Shown: in pieces, positions 24,062 through 36,600 of the stretch
Layout: the number at the start of each line of letters is the position of its first letter
Numbering within the stretch: position 1 is the stretch's first letter
Origin: Allantophomopsis cytisporea
Lineage: Eukaryota; Ascomycota; Leotiomycetes; Phacidiales; Phacidiaceae
Assembly (NCBI GenBank): GCA_024752435.1
Contig: CP103034.1
Coordinates: 124,001 to 188,000, forward strand
Direction: 5' to 3'
DNA length: 64,000 bases
Translations under genes and position numbers: made by a program
Notes under the pieces: generated by a model
The model's database searches: none
The model's input: only the letters and a program-made list of their open reading frames with translations
What the model was told of the DNA's origin: nothing

Positions 24062-25172
24062 TTAAGAAGCTGTGTAATCCTCCACAGTAAAGTACATTTG
24101 CAGCTTCAAATAGGTAGTGTCGACACCTTCACTTATGGGATAAGCAATATTTCCAGACCAGATCGTGACACTGGTAATATGCTTGACACCCAGTTTCGCC
24201 TTATGCTGAATGAGCAAATACGCACAACCAGCACCGTTCTTGCTACCTAAGATAGCGTAGAATTCATCCGGGTTATCAGCAAGTGTAAAAGTGACCTTGT
24301 TTGCCCATACCGGGATCGAGTCTGCGCCATTGGCTAGTAAAGCAGAAATTACCATGTTCTGAGTATCCGCGTTGATGACTGTTGCGCGGAAGATATAGCT
24401 GAGAGACGTCACGTCTGCACCCGCGACGCTACAGGCTTTCGCATACTGTAGAAAAGCAGCATCAGACCATTGGTACACACGCGAGATGTCATCGACTTTT
24501 GGCCAGCCCAAAGCCATTGGACTTTCATTCTTGTCCGCGATGATAACTCCGCTCTGGGCGTTGACGACGTTTTCAAAACGCGCTCCCGTGGGCTGCGGAT
24601 GTCAGCATACCAGAATACTTGCTAGGAGTACGTGATCTAAAAGCAGCGATGTAGATCAAGTGACTTACCGTGGTCGTCACATAATCAACATTATCATCAT
24701 CGTCGTCAAGGGGAACAATTATGCCCGCCACTAAGTTCTGTTGATCGTAGACAACATTACTGGACGAATCAATGCCCAAAGCGTCAAAAGCGTTGTTCAG
24801 ATAGCTGCCGTAATATGGCACTTTTGGATCCGAAATGTCTCGCCATCCCTCCACCTCCAAATAATTTGGGTCCTGTATCTCGGCTTCCATCGACGTGCCG
24901 CCGTTCATTGCTGACGCTTCGTCGATCGTGGCTTGCATCCGGCACTTTAGCATGCGCCCTTTGGTCTGACGATCCGTGTAAGTTGAGCGCTTGTTAAGAG
25001 CGTGCGATGTGACATTATGAAGGATGTATGAGGATTCTAAGGGGACAGCTCGTGAGTGAAGTTGCGAGGTACTGTGAGGGCGGGCACTGATTGAGAGAAT
25101 GGCAATGAGCAGAAGAACCCCAATGTAGGATATGAGACTCTTGCTCAGCCCAGAGCGTAGATTGAGCACCAT
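24062..25172 (-). CDS. Secreted or type II membrane protein of unknown family
   Basis: The protein has 344 residues from exons 25172..24669 and 24592..24062, with a 76-nt intron (GTAAGT...GCAG). The N-terminus has basic residues and then a hydrophobic stretch (ISYIGVLLLIAILSIS), a signal peptide or signal anchor. A KR dipeptide follows near residue 60 (ALNKRSTYTD), a possible kexin site. An acidic run (PLDDDDDN) lies mid-protein. The C-terminal half contains VYQWSDAAF, DNPDEFYAILGSKNGAGCAY and a final YLKLQMYFTVEDY. I do not recognise the family and assign no function. A decayed copy of its C-terminal part lies at 56.1-56.4 kb on the same strand. It is divergent from the chitinase gene, with 2.5 kb between them. 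Confidence 0.75.
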
Positions 25173-27700
25173 AGCTGTGATTTCGAGCCAGATGCGGTGA
25201 GCTTCACAAGAAGAAGAAAGAGGTGATGGGATAGGTCATGATAAGTGGTCGAGCATGATGTTCAAGAGCGAGTCATTGATATTTCGATCAAGGGTGTCGC
25301 AGAGTGTATCGGCATGTCAACGAGGGAGATACTCGATGATGGGTATTTACCGCTTCGAGACCGGTCTCTGCAAGTTCATCGCCTGATATACTAACTATTC
25401 AGACTATCGAGAGACTCATCCTAGCGATCCACTTTGTGGGTAACATTTCCGTAAGAAATAGTATTGTAGGAGGACTGTAAGATTGCCTCAGCTCCTCATG
25501 GGCCGATACGAACCAAAAAATATGATAAGGTGCACTATTCTCTAGCATGTGATTCTTTTGCTCTTCGAAGCAGTGATAGTATCATGCCCATGCAAGACAT
25601 ACATGACAAGGATTTGCCATGTGGAGGGATGGATTCAACACAAGTTCCGCATCCACTGTAGCTGGCAAGCATGAGGGTCAAAAGCTACGGCCATAGATGG
25701 CAGCCCACTAAAGAAGATCGCAAAAAAGAAACCCTTGGTCATTATGCTGCTCTACATACACGATGCACAAGAGTCTACAGCTCAAGCAGGCTTCCGATTG
25801 TAATTGAAGAGCGACGTTGTTGGAAGCGAGCAATTTCAAGTATGCCCATGGCCTCTGATGCCAGACAACGCCATATCAAAAAAGGGTGCACGGAACAAGC
25901 CGCTGGGTCTAAGAGGAATTGCCATGATTACCTTGTGATCTGTCTTACAGTATGAGCAGTGATACAATTAGCATGTCCGGTAGCTTAATTCTATGCAAGG
26001 TACGGATGCCCTTCTCTGCCCTTTCCGTACCTGCATGGCGCCTCCTGTCAAGCCACAATCTTGGCACTGGAATTCGGGATTCACAACCGGGCACGCCGGG
26101 GTTACGTTAGGTTGCAAACGGAGACGAGTCGTCTGCGGCCGGCGCTGTTCGATACAGAAGCCATTGAATTGTCAGATTGTGGGCGTCAGGGTCCTCACTA
26201 GGTATAGTGTATATACGTCAAATACGACGAGATCCTTCCTTGCTTCAACGCTTCACTGCACTAGCAAGATGTCAAAGAAGGGTCTCCCCGGGGGCGAAAG
26301 ACACGCATAAAAAAGTGGAAACGAAGTCGTTGAACGGAAACTTATCCAACAGGCGGGAACTAACTTATCCCGAACTAATGGTTCGCCGCGTGGAGTGGGA
26401 ACGTCGGACTAATAGTTCTTAGCGACAGGACTTTTCTATGAACCATTGAAGAATCTTGGGATTCGAGAATCCTTGGGTATATTCTTGTGGAGCACGGTAT
26501 TTATCGGTGAACTACTATCTGAATGGACCGAGTCGACAAGGAAAGAAACTTCTCGGAAGACATTTTCAAGCATTATGCTTAGCATGCTACATACAAGGTT
26601 AACATGTACTAGCAATTGGAACATAGACCTTACAAAGCATCGTAAAGGACGGTTTCATTCCGGTTGAATATAATTATTCGTTATTATTCCGTTATAGCAT
26701 GATTTCCACGTCGCTACCATTCTGTATAGAGAGTGAAGATTCCGGTGCCTCTTTTGAGTACCAAATTATGTACTTCGAAGGTAATCACAAGCCCTTAAAA
26801 AGTACCATCTCCATACTGAGAAGGATGAAAATTTAGCCATATCGGAAAGCCAGTCGCTGTTAACATGCTCTATCGTATGGATTTGGGGCAACCATGTTGA
26901 GTTACTCTGCAATTTAGAATTGGCATACGTACAGAAAGGGTGATTATGACCCACAAATATCGTCGATTATCAAAAGTGGACCCTTGTCCTTGATATTTAT
27001 TTTCTATACACTACACAACCCCATCCATAGGCGGGACGGCCGTCCGAGCCGAATGATGATTGATGTTAACCATGGTTTTGGAGTCCGAAAACATATCCAT
27101 AAGTCTCGGCTTAGCACTTAGACAAAATTCGCCGCTTAGTCTGGAATCATAGGGCCCGTGGTGCCATGTTCCGCGGAACTACGCATAAGCCTTTCTTGTA
27201 CGCCAATTAACTTCTCGGGCGTTTTCCGCAGCTGGTTTCCTCGGATTACATCTAGCCGCTCTTGAAGATTTGACTTTTGAGGTACAGGGATTCTAATTTC
27301 ACCACTCTTGTACGATTTGTACGTACATCAGTTACGACGAAAATGGAGTGATCCATCTCAGATGTTCGCCTCAACAACATCCTCAGCTCATTAGTTGAAA
27401 TGGTAAGGAAATAACGGACTGTGCTCTGATTTGGGAAATTGGACTCTCAAAGCCGAAAGCTCTCATAATCTCAGACAGTCTGAAAATGTAGTTTGATGTC
27501 GCTTGGGTTCCGACGGTAAAAGCTTTGAGCATATCGATCCCCATCCATGCATACCCACATGTGGTGGCGTCGTTTACCTACTCACAGGTGTAGCTTCATT
27601 CATTTCATGTTGTTGAAGTATATCTCTGGTTGCTGCCACCATCATCAGCATTAGCTAACTTATCATCAACTCCTTTTTCCATCTGGTTGTCTGACTAGAC
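25173..27700. promoter_or_regulatory. 2.5-kb divergent intergenic region upstream of the chitinase
   Basis: It separates the orphan secreted protein (-) from the chitinase (+). Open frames at 25671-25955 and 25993-26422 lack recognisable features. A 12-bp palindrome lies at 27034-27045. No tRNA or repeat array is seen. Confidence 0.45.
27034..27045. promoter_or_regulatory. 12-bp perfect palindrome GGACGGCCGTCC
   Basis: It contains facing CGG and CCG triplets, the half-site of Zn2Cys6 regulators, and lies 656 bp upstream of the chitinase ATG. Binding is inferred only from the motif. Confidence 0.3.
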
Positions 27701-30700
27701 ATGAAGATACGGAGTCTTGCACATGGCCTTGTCGCCGCAAATCTGCTCTTGACTGCAGCAGCAGCCGATACTGCATGCTCCGCCGATTCGCAGTGTGCAT
27801 TAGGATGCTGCTCTGAAAGTAGCGGATCCCCTATATGCGGTTATGGGCCAGACTACTGCGGTTCCGATAACTGTATCGCTGATGCTAGTGAAGATGGAAC
27901 TTGCGAGCATAAGTCAGAGTGTGATCCAGGAGGCTATCCTGGATGGGGAACAACTTGGGGTGCGTATTCTATGCAATGATCGATTCGTTGAGACTTTTCT
28001 CATGGTCATTACTGAAATATTGATGGCACAGCGGCTAATGCTTTGATAGGCACTGACTACGCAAATGAAACTATTTGCCCTTTGAATGTTTGTTGTAGCG
28101 AGTATGGATTTTGTAAGTTTTATACTTCTGATTACTGGCATGAATACTGATCGTTTAGGTGGAACAACAACCGATTTCTGTGGGGATACAACAGTTACTC
28201 AGCCATCGTGTAGCGAGTCATCTTCCACATCTGCACGTAATATTGGATACTATGAGGGGTGGAGTCAAGATCGGGCTTGTGATGGTATGGAACTTCTAAC
28301 CAACTACAACGCAAGACTAATTGCTAATATTTGAAACCAGTCATGATGCCAGAAGAGGTATGTATGACTTGTTAAGCTATAAGCACATCATTGACATGAT
28401 AAGATTCCAATTGGAGGCTACACGCATATCAACTTCGCATTCCTCTATATTGACCCCGACGCTTTCACTCTGACGCCCATGAAAGACAACCAAGTTGATC
28501 TCTACAGTCGCGTCTCCGCTCTGAAGGAACGCCAAAGTGGCCTTGAAACTTGGTTCTCTGTTGGAGGATGGGACTTCAACGACGATGGTTCAACTGCCAC
28601 GACTTTCTCTGATCTTACAGCTTCCACCACTGCCCAAGAGGCGTTCTTTGCTTCGGTGTACGACTACTTGACTGAGTATGATTACGACGGCATTGACATT
28701 GACTGGTAAGTCAATCCAAATGAGGTTACTGGGAATATTCTAATGAATATAGGGAGTATCCGGTGACTTCTGATAGAAGTGGAAGCGCAGCTGATTATGA
28801 CAACTATGTCACGTTTTTGCAAAACTTGAGATCGTATCTTAACGAGAAAGGATCATATGGGTTATCCATTACACTTCCAAGTAGTTATTGGTATATGCAG
28901 GATTTCGACATCGTCAATATCTCGGCATCTATTGACTGGGTATGCTATATTTTTTTATTTATTCCCTTGTCAATATTCTTTCTTATTTTTTATTTCATTT
29001 TTTACCTCCGAACATTAAACCTAAAAAGAGTTTTTTGATTTCCAGAATCTTTGAAACTCATGCTAACAATTTGGTAGTTCAATGTCATGACCTATGACTT
29101 ACACGGAACGTGGGACTCTGATGCAGATCAAGTAGGCTCCATCGTACAAGCCCATACTAACCTCACAGAAATTAAACAAACCATGGACCTTCTCTGGCGA
29201 AATGATATTGATCCCTCACAAGTGAACATGGGTTTCGGATTCTATGGAAGAAGTTTCACCTTATCTGATGCTTCATGCTCGGAAACTGGCTGTCCATTCT
29301 CTGGTGGTGGTACTGCTGGAGCATGCACTGCAACTTCAGGTGTACTATCTTACACCGAAATTGAAGCGATCCTAGCCGATCCCGATCAAGATGCCGTAAT
29401 GACTCTAGATTCGGTGGCTGCCGTGCAGATCGTCACTTATGGAACCGATCAATGGGTTAGTTTTGACAATGCTGAGTCCTTTGCTCTGAAAACGACTTAT
29501 GCAAATGAAGAATGTTTGGGCGGGTATGTGTTTCTGATGTCACTTGACGAGGGATTTGGCTAACGAAAAGAAACAGTACTATGGTATGGGCAGTAAGCCA
29601 AGATATTGATGGAGCCGCAATCGGTAGGCTTATTTTTGAAATAACAGTATGAGAGGCATCAATACTGACTGCACTTTCAGAGGCTCTGAAGAACATCTCC
29701 AGCAGCGAGGCATTTACTAGTGGAGGTAATAATGGTACTGGTGACGTCTACCTTGATCCTTCCTTATGGACGAACGCAACCCAGAGCGCTGTCTGTGATG
29801 CACCTTGTACATTTGTCCTTCCGCCATACCAACTTGAAACTGCGTCAACTATCACATGGCCAGACTATGTTACAACGCTAGCTTCCAGCTCCGATGGCAC
29901 AGTCTACACTAAGACAACGACAATCACTATCCCTAAGTTCACAATCACTGAAATCTCTTTCTGGGCTGTCACGGTCGTCAGTGCTGATTCTGTGACAACA
30001 ACGTTCACCGTGGAGCAAAGTATTGAGCCGCCTTCATTTACACTTACTCTTCCTTCTACAGAGGCAACATTCCCCCTTGTTAGCACTGATTACACCTCAC
30101 TGCTGGAGAGTGCAACAAGTGCTTCTTCGGCAGGGACAATCACGACCGTCAGTACATCAGTCTCTACCCCTACAGCAGTACGGACAGGCATAGTGTCTGA
30201 TTGCGACGAGTTCTACTACTCGGTCACAGGAGATGACTGCGAGTCTGTAGCAGAAGCGTACGATATCACTGAGTCACAATTTATCGCATGGAATCCAGCG
30301 GTCGGAACCGAGTGTACCAATTTCTGGATCAGCGAGTACTACTGTAAGAATCTATCCGCATGCTATTATATGAACATACTGATTTTTCAAGGTGTTGGTG
30401 TCTTATCTGGCACACCGGTTGCTACTCCTGCAGCCGTTCAATCTGGCGTAGTCTCTGACTGCACTGAATTTTACGAATCCGTAACAGGAGATGACTGTGA
30501 GTCTGTGGCAGAAGCATATGATATTACCGAAGCGCAGTTCATCTCTTGGAACCCAGCAGTCGGGACTGATTGTACCAATTTCTGGATCAGCGAGTACTAT
30601 TGTAAGAACTTTTTCAGAACCTCCAATCTATAAATCTTGAAGATACTGACGATTAAAGGTGTCGCTGCTGATTCAAGCTCATCTACCACCGTTGCTTCAA

Positions 30701-32304
30701 GTACTACTCCAGTTGTAACTTTTGTATCTTCTTCGCATGTCATCACTATCCAACCCCAGCCCACTGCCATCAGCGTTGATCCTCCAACTTCAATTCCACC
30801 TATCACTTACACCGATAGTGGTGGAGATAAGGGAGGAAACAACGGAGGGTGCACGAGTGGCTGCGGATCACATGATTGCAGCATCTTCGGTTGCGGGGGT
30901 GCTTGTGGTCTTTTCGGTTGTGACGGGGGTTGCGGTCTTGACTTCTGTGGAGGTGGCTGCGGTTTGGGTGGTTGCGGTCCAGGATGTGGAGAAGGTAAGT
31001 TGTCAGAAGATTTGTTTTCTTCTTCCGTCTAGAAAGCTGAGTTTGCTGACTTTGATCTTTCTTCAGGTTCATGTGTTGATGGGTCTTCCGGCGGTGACGG
31101 CGGTGGCGGCGGTGGCGGCGATCAGAGTGTGACGACAACATCCACGTCTTCAGAGTGCTCAACGACTACAGTCACTGACTATTGGGTCTCATGCGCCTCT
31201 GGATCCTCTTGCACAACGACCAGCTCTTCTGTCGTATCTGGCTGTCAGGTGACGGCGACTGCAACGACAACAGGCGAATACTGCCCAACGGGCACTTTAG
31301 ATCCAGATACAGATGACGAGGGTAACGACGATGATTCGACTAATGTTGGGGTGACAGTCACCGTCACCCTTGCTGAAACAGTCTGGATTGGTGGCACAGT
31401 ATATCCGATCACTGATGGCTCGCTGACGATGGATGATAGTACCTACAGCGTACCTGATGTAACATCTATTACCTTTATTACATTCGATGGTACAGCTGGC
31501 ACTGTAATTCCTACTCGCACAGGTGCTAGTATCTCTATCACTGTGGCTAATATTACCGTGATCGAGACCAGCCCTACAGCTTCAGCTTCAACTTCGGCAG
31601 CTCTCTGTCTTTTTGGGCAGGACCCAGATCAATCTGTGGATGGCTATTGCTCTTGCAGCGGTGCATCGACAGAACTGCCAACTCTCACGGGCTCAAACAG
31701 TCCTTGTGGATACACCGCACTCCCGACGGAGACGTCGAAAACGACAACAAAGGCTACTACTACCAATCCATGGCCCGTCACAGTCACTGATGGCTATGGT
31801 GATGTCTTCGTCTGCGCAAGCTCGACACTGAAAGTTTATGCCGGCGAGACGGTGACACAGTGTGCGGGCAGCACATCTGAGATCTTGACTGTTACACAAA
31901 GCGCAACACCGACGCCATGCGTACAAGCACACAATTACCTTGATAACTGTATTTTCGACGGAGACATTTTGAGCGGATCAGTTTGGGAAAATGGAGTAGA
32001 AGTCTGCAAGGGAGGAGCTGGCGAGACACTGGCGAGCGACGAGACTGAATTCTGTATTGACGGGTGCGACGACGGATACTCCTACTGCGCGACAGACAAC
32101 GGGCGTTCAGCCAACTTTACGAATGCGGATGGTTACAGCGTCATATTGAACTCGACCACGGGTCATTTCACTACGTTTTATTGCGGCTCAACCGGAAGCA
32201 CCGACATCAAGGGCTCAGAGTATGAGTATTGTGTGTCGAATTCGGTGGATTCGTGTAGCGATTATGATGCGTGCTCATTGTGCGATTATAAGGATTTCTG
32301 TTAA
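27701..32304 (+). CDS. Multidomain GH18 chitinase with chitin-binding and C-terminal LysM domains
   Basis: The protein has 1,297 residues from 12 exons: 27701..27959, 28050..28112, 28159..28284, 28341..28357, 28404..28705, 28753..28939, 29078..29523, 29577..29623, 29681..30343, 30392..30601, 30659..30994 and 31067..32304. The order is a signal peptide (1-22), a hevein-like Cys module (about 25-60), and a type-1 chitin-binding domain, CPLNVCCSEYGFCG (about 97-117). Then comes GH18 (about 134-490) with FSVGGW and catalytic DYDGIDIDWE (Glu257), then a Ser/Thr linker. Two LysM domains (about 656-704 and 726-774) follow, then a Gly/Cys-rich segment (about 837-890), an acidic linker and a Cys-rich tail. 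It should be secreted and act on chitin, either in the fungus's own wall or that of prey, competitors or insects. In many fungal LysM chitinases the LysM domains precede GH18; here they follow it. Confidence 0.92.
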
Positions 32305-33626
32305 TAAGTGTTTGAAGTATATAGTATAGACTTGTATATAGAACGAATGAACGCTAATATGTTATAATTCAAGAGCAACTAGGCAATATTCGTAAGCGTG
32401 AGGTATCGGTTAGAATATATATTGTACTAGTAGAAGTATATCTTAATGCTCTATAGAAGCTAATTCGTATGTCACTAAATCCTACCCTAAGGATTAAAAA
32501 CAAGGTTATAGATATCTTTTTCACTATCAGAAGTGTTAGAAAGGGGCTAATCAGGTTTAGGTAGAACCAAGAAGTTAAAGATTTAACTAATAGACAAAAT
32601 AAGATGTGTAGAGACCCTAAATGCTCATGATATAGGTATTATAGTAGTCTAATTATTCTTTTAATCATCTAGTATGTAATTGGTATAAATATAGAAATAG
32701 TTTACCCACTTAAAAACTAATATAAATTGTTGACCGATACTATCTAAGGAGACTTACTATAAAACATTTCTTCTAGAGTTCTTATAAAATAGGCAGTTAA
32801 TATTCCTATTATTTAAAATACCTCAAAACATCGGTTGAAGGAGAAGCCGATCCTTAAAGCTATTCACATGTTCTTCACCTATAACTAGACAACATTCAAC
32901 GCGTAGTGTACCGCACTTAATATAGTCATATATAGGGTAGCTTCTGATTATGTCGTATTAGATCTCCATAACTCTGCACAGCTCATAGAAATGGGTAACG
33001 TAAAACTAAGATATGTATGTAAAAAACAATTTTTGCAATTTTACTGCCCCGATAATTCTATGCACATCATATTTCACAATGTCTATGATTCTGGCGATAA
33101 ATTGACGGACATTATCTCCGGGATCCGGCCGTCGCCTCGAGCGCTACTGACGCATTCTGCCGAAATAGCGCTACACCCATCTACTGGGATCTTTACGTAT
33201 GTCCGAGGCTCAATGATACTTACACGGACGTTCGCGACGACTGGTGCATTTGCAAAGCGCATCCCCGTTATGTAAGTGATCTGGTTTCGAATTTCTATCC
33301 TGCCCTTCATGTCCTTCCACTTATAAATCAATTGTGTAAATATTCTTTCACTTTCTTCTACAAATAGTATTCTTACAAGTTACTCTCGCTTCTTTCCTGT
33401 GCCATTTTCTCGCAGATTTCTTCTGTGCCTCGAACACAAACGAGTCAAGAACAAATAGTGAGGGGCTACATCGACTGCTTCCTAGGCGACATTTGCGCCA
33501 AGATTGATCAAGCCTTGGTATTTTGTAATTGGGTTTGCGCAAAAGCATTAATAGAGATCGAAGGGAAGGGCCAACAGCGATGCGCGAGGAATAAGTTTCA
33601 ACCACCGCGCAAATAGAGCGTCGACC
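32305..33626. other. AT-rich intergenic with relic character
   Basis: From about 32310 to 33000 the DNA is very AT-rich and TpA-rich with almost no CpG, consistent with a RIP-decayed element, though no repeat ends or protein remains are visible. From about 33100 the composition returns to normal as the upstream region of the ABC transporter. Confidence 0.45.
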
Positions 33627-36600
33627 ATGGGTCTTTTGAGGCAGGTCTGGACCTTGACGGCCAAGAGTATGTCCAAACAGTTCCGAATCATCATGGCTTC
33701 TGTTAACACTTTCTATAGCTATTCTGATCAATCTAAACCGTCATGCCTTCAGTACAGTCATTCGCGCCTTCATCCTTCCTATTGCATTTATGATCTTCCT
33801 GAGCTACGCTCGAAACCTTTTTATTCCACCCTCGACATACGGAATCAGCAAGGGATACCCTATACGATCGTTACATGATGGTCTGAGTGCTGCGAAAGGA
33901 GGAAGACAGACTCTGGTCCTAGTCAACAATGGGTTATCCGGAGGAGACATCGATCAAGTTATCGAACTTGTGGCGACTCCTGCTCGACAACAGGGCGCTA
34001 TCGTGACTTTGTTGGATGAGGAATCACAGCTCTTGGATACCTGCAGGAGTAGTTTGAGAGGTGTGACTACCTGTTATGGCGCAGTTGTGTTCTATTCGTC
34101 TCCGAACGAAGGGACTGGTGGAATTTGGAATTACACAATGAGAGCCGATGGTGCTCTGGGAACCAATATTTATGTGGATCGCAGCACGAACGACCAAGAA
34201 GTGTATCTGCTTCCACTTCAACATGCAGTGGACTACGCAATAGCGACTGTTACCTCTTCCATCGATGAAACATCTTTGCCAAACTCTACAATTGAATATC
34301 CATACACCAGCTTAACTCAAGAGGAAAGGACGACCAGCATCCGTGTCGCATATATGGGTGGTATCATTAATATTCTCGGAATTGCATTCTTGATTGGTAT
34401 GGTAGGTGTGACATATCATCTGACAGGATTCATAGCATATGAGAGAGAATTAGGGATGGCCCAACTGTTGGAGGCTATGATGCCTAACGCTCGTCGATGG
34501 GAACCACAAGTTGCAAGACTATTCTCTCATCATCTGGCTTTTTCTATCATCTATGTGCCGGGATGGATCTTGATGGGCGTTGTGCTTGGGGTTGGAGTGT
34601 TTGCGAAGACGAGTTTGGCAATTGTTGTTATTTACCACATGCTTGTCGGACTCAGTTTGACTTCGTTTTCTATCCTTGGAGCGTCATTCTTTAAGAAAGC
34701 TCAGCTCTCAGGTATTTCGATGACAATCGCTACTCTTCTCTTAGGTGTCATTGCTCAAGTCGTCGGTATCACCACGAATGGTGCTGTGGCTGTACTGTCA
34801 CTCCTTTTTGCTCCATGCAATTATGTATTCTTCATTATTTTCATGGCGAGATTCGAAAGACAGAACACTCCCACCAATCTTGTTCACTCTGCACCGAAGA
34901 ACCCTTGGACTCTACCAGGTATTGCTTTGTGGGTGTTCGTTATAATTCAGATCATCGCCTATCCAATATTGGGGGCCTTGGTTGAAAGATATTTGTACAG
35001 CACCAAGTCTGTAGGCAGAAAACTTCATTTTGGTCAAGCTTCCGATGGAGCTGCTGTGCAACTGCAAGATTTCAGCAAACATTATGAGACTAAGTCATGG
35101 TTTTCGATATTCGGACGTCGCTCGAAGACTGTTATAGCCGTGAACAGTCTCACCTTGAGTGCTCTGAAAGGACAAATTTTAGTCCTTCTCGGAGCAAACG
35201 GTTCCGGAAAGAGTACTACACTCGACGCGATCGCTGGACTTAATACAGTCACCGACGGTACAATTGCTGTGGATAGCACTGGCGGTATTGGTATTGCGCC
35301 TCAGAAGAATGTCTTATGGGATGAACTTACCGTTCTTGAACACATTCGTATCTTCAATCGCCTCAAGTCAACAACGTCAGCTGACAGCAAAGACGCTCTT
35401 CTGGGATTAGTCTCTGCAATTGATCTCGATCATAAGATCTCTGCAAGATCCAAGACATTGTCAGGTGGTCAGAAAAGAAAGCTCCAACTTGGTATGGCTT
35501 TTACTGGAGGTAGTGCAGTCTGCTGTATTGATGAAGTCAGTAGTGGACTCGATCCACTTAGTAGAAGAAAGATCTGGGATATCTTATTGGCCGAACGTGG
35601 AAATCGAACATTGATCTTGACAACACATTTCTTGGATGAAGCGGACTTATTGTCGGACCATATTGCTATCCTGTCGAAAGGCACCCTCCGAGCGCAAGGC
35701 TCTGCTGTGGAGCTAAAGAACAAGCTTGGTGGTGGATATCGAATTCATCTTTACGGAGGCGATCACATCGTTCCTCCGGAATTTCAAAAGGTCCCAACGC
35801 ATACTGCTTTTGATCAAACCACATTCTCCGTTGAAAACTCGAACCAAGCTGCCAATATTATTCGATGGTTGGAACAATCTGGAAAGGAATACCAATTGAC
35901 TAGCCCTTCAATTGAAGATGTCTTCCTTGGCCTCGCAGAAGAGATTCGCGCAGAGGATGAATCTACCCCTGATCTTAGCCCAACTCAATCCTCGAGTATC
36001 CAACAGACTGAGAAGAGTCCTGCTGTCGAAGGAACTGTGATTCCTACCAGTAAAGGAACTCTGGAGCTACGTTCGGGTCATCGTATCTCTTTTGGCCGAC
36101 AGGCATGGGTGCTTTTCAGAAAACGGTTGACAATCTTACGGAGAAATTGGCTACCATTCACAGTGGCTTTCTTGATGCCAGTCATCGCAGCAGGTCTCGT
36201 GACTTTATTCTTGAAGAATCGTAAAGCTGTGGGCTGCTCATCAACACAGAGTGTCTCCACTTCAGACGTGGACGCTTTCGATAACCAGTCCAAGTATCAC
36301 TTCTTGGCTGGCCCTGCGACCTCCTTGTCATCGTGGATTCCGCTGTTTACACCGTTTACCCCAACTGGCGCTGAAACACCGACCGCACAAGTTATTGCCA
36401 ACCATGTCAACCTGACCCAAAGTCTTGCTGAGTTTAATGGCTTTGTCGATCAATCTTTTGCTGTGCTCACACCAGGTGGGGTCTACATGGGAGACACGTC
36501 CTCCACTCCCATCATCGCATATAAGGGCAATGGTGATGTTTACAACTCGATCTTTGCTCAAAACGTCTTTGATATTGTGGCAATGAATATGACTATTGCC

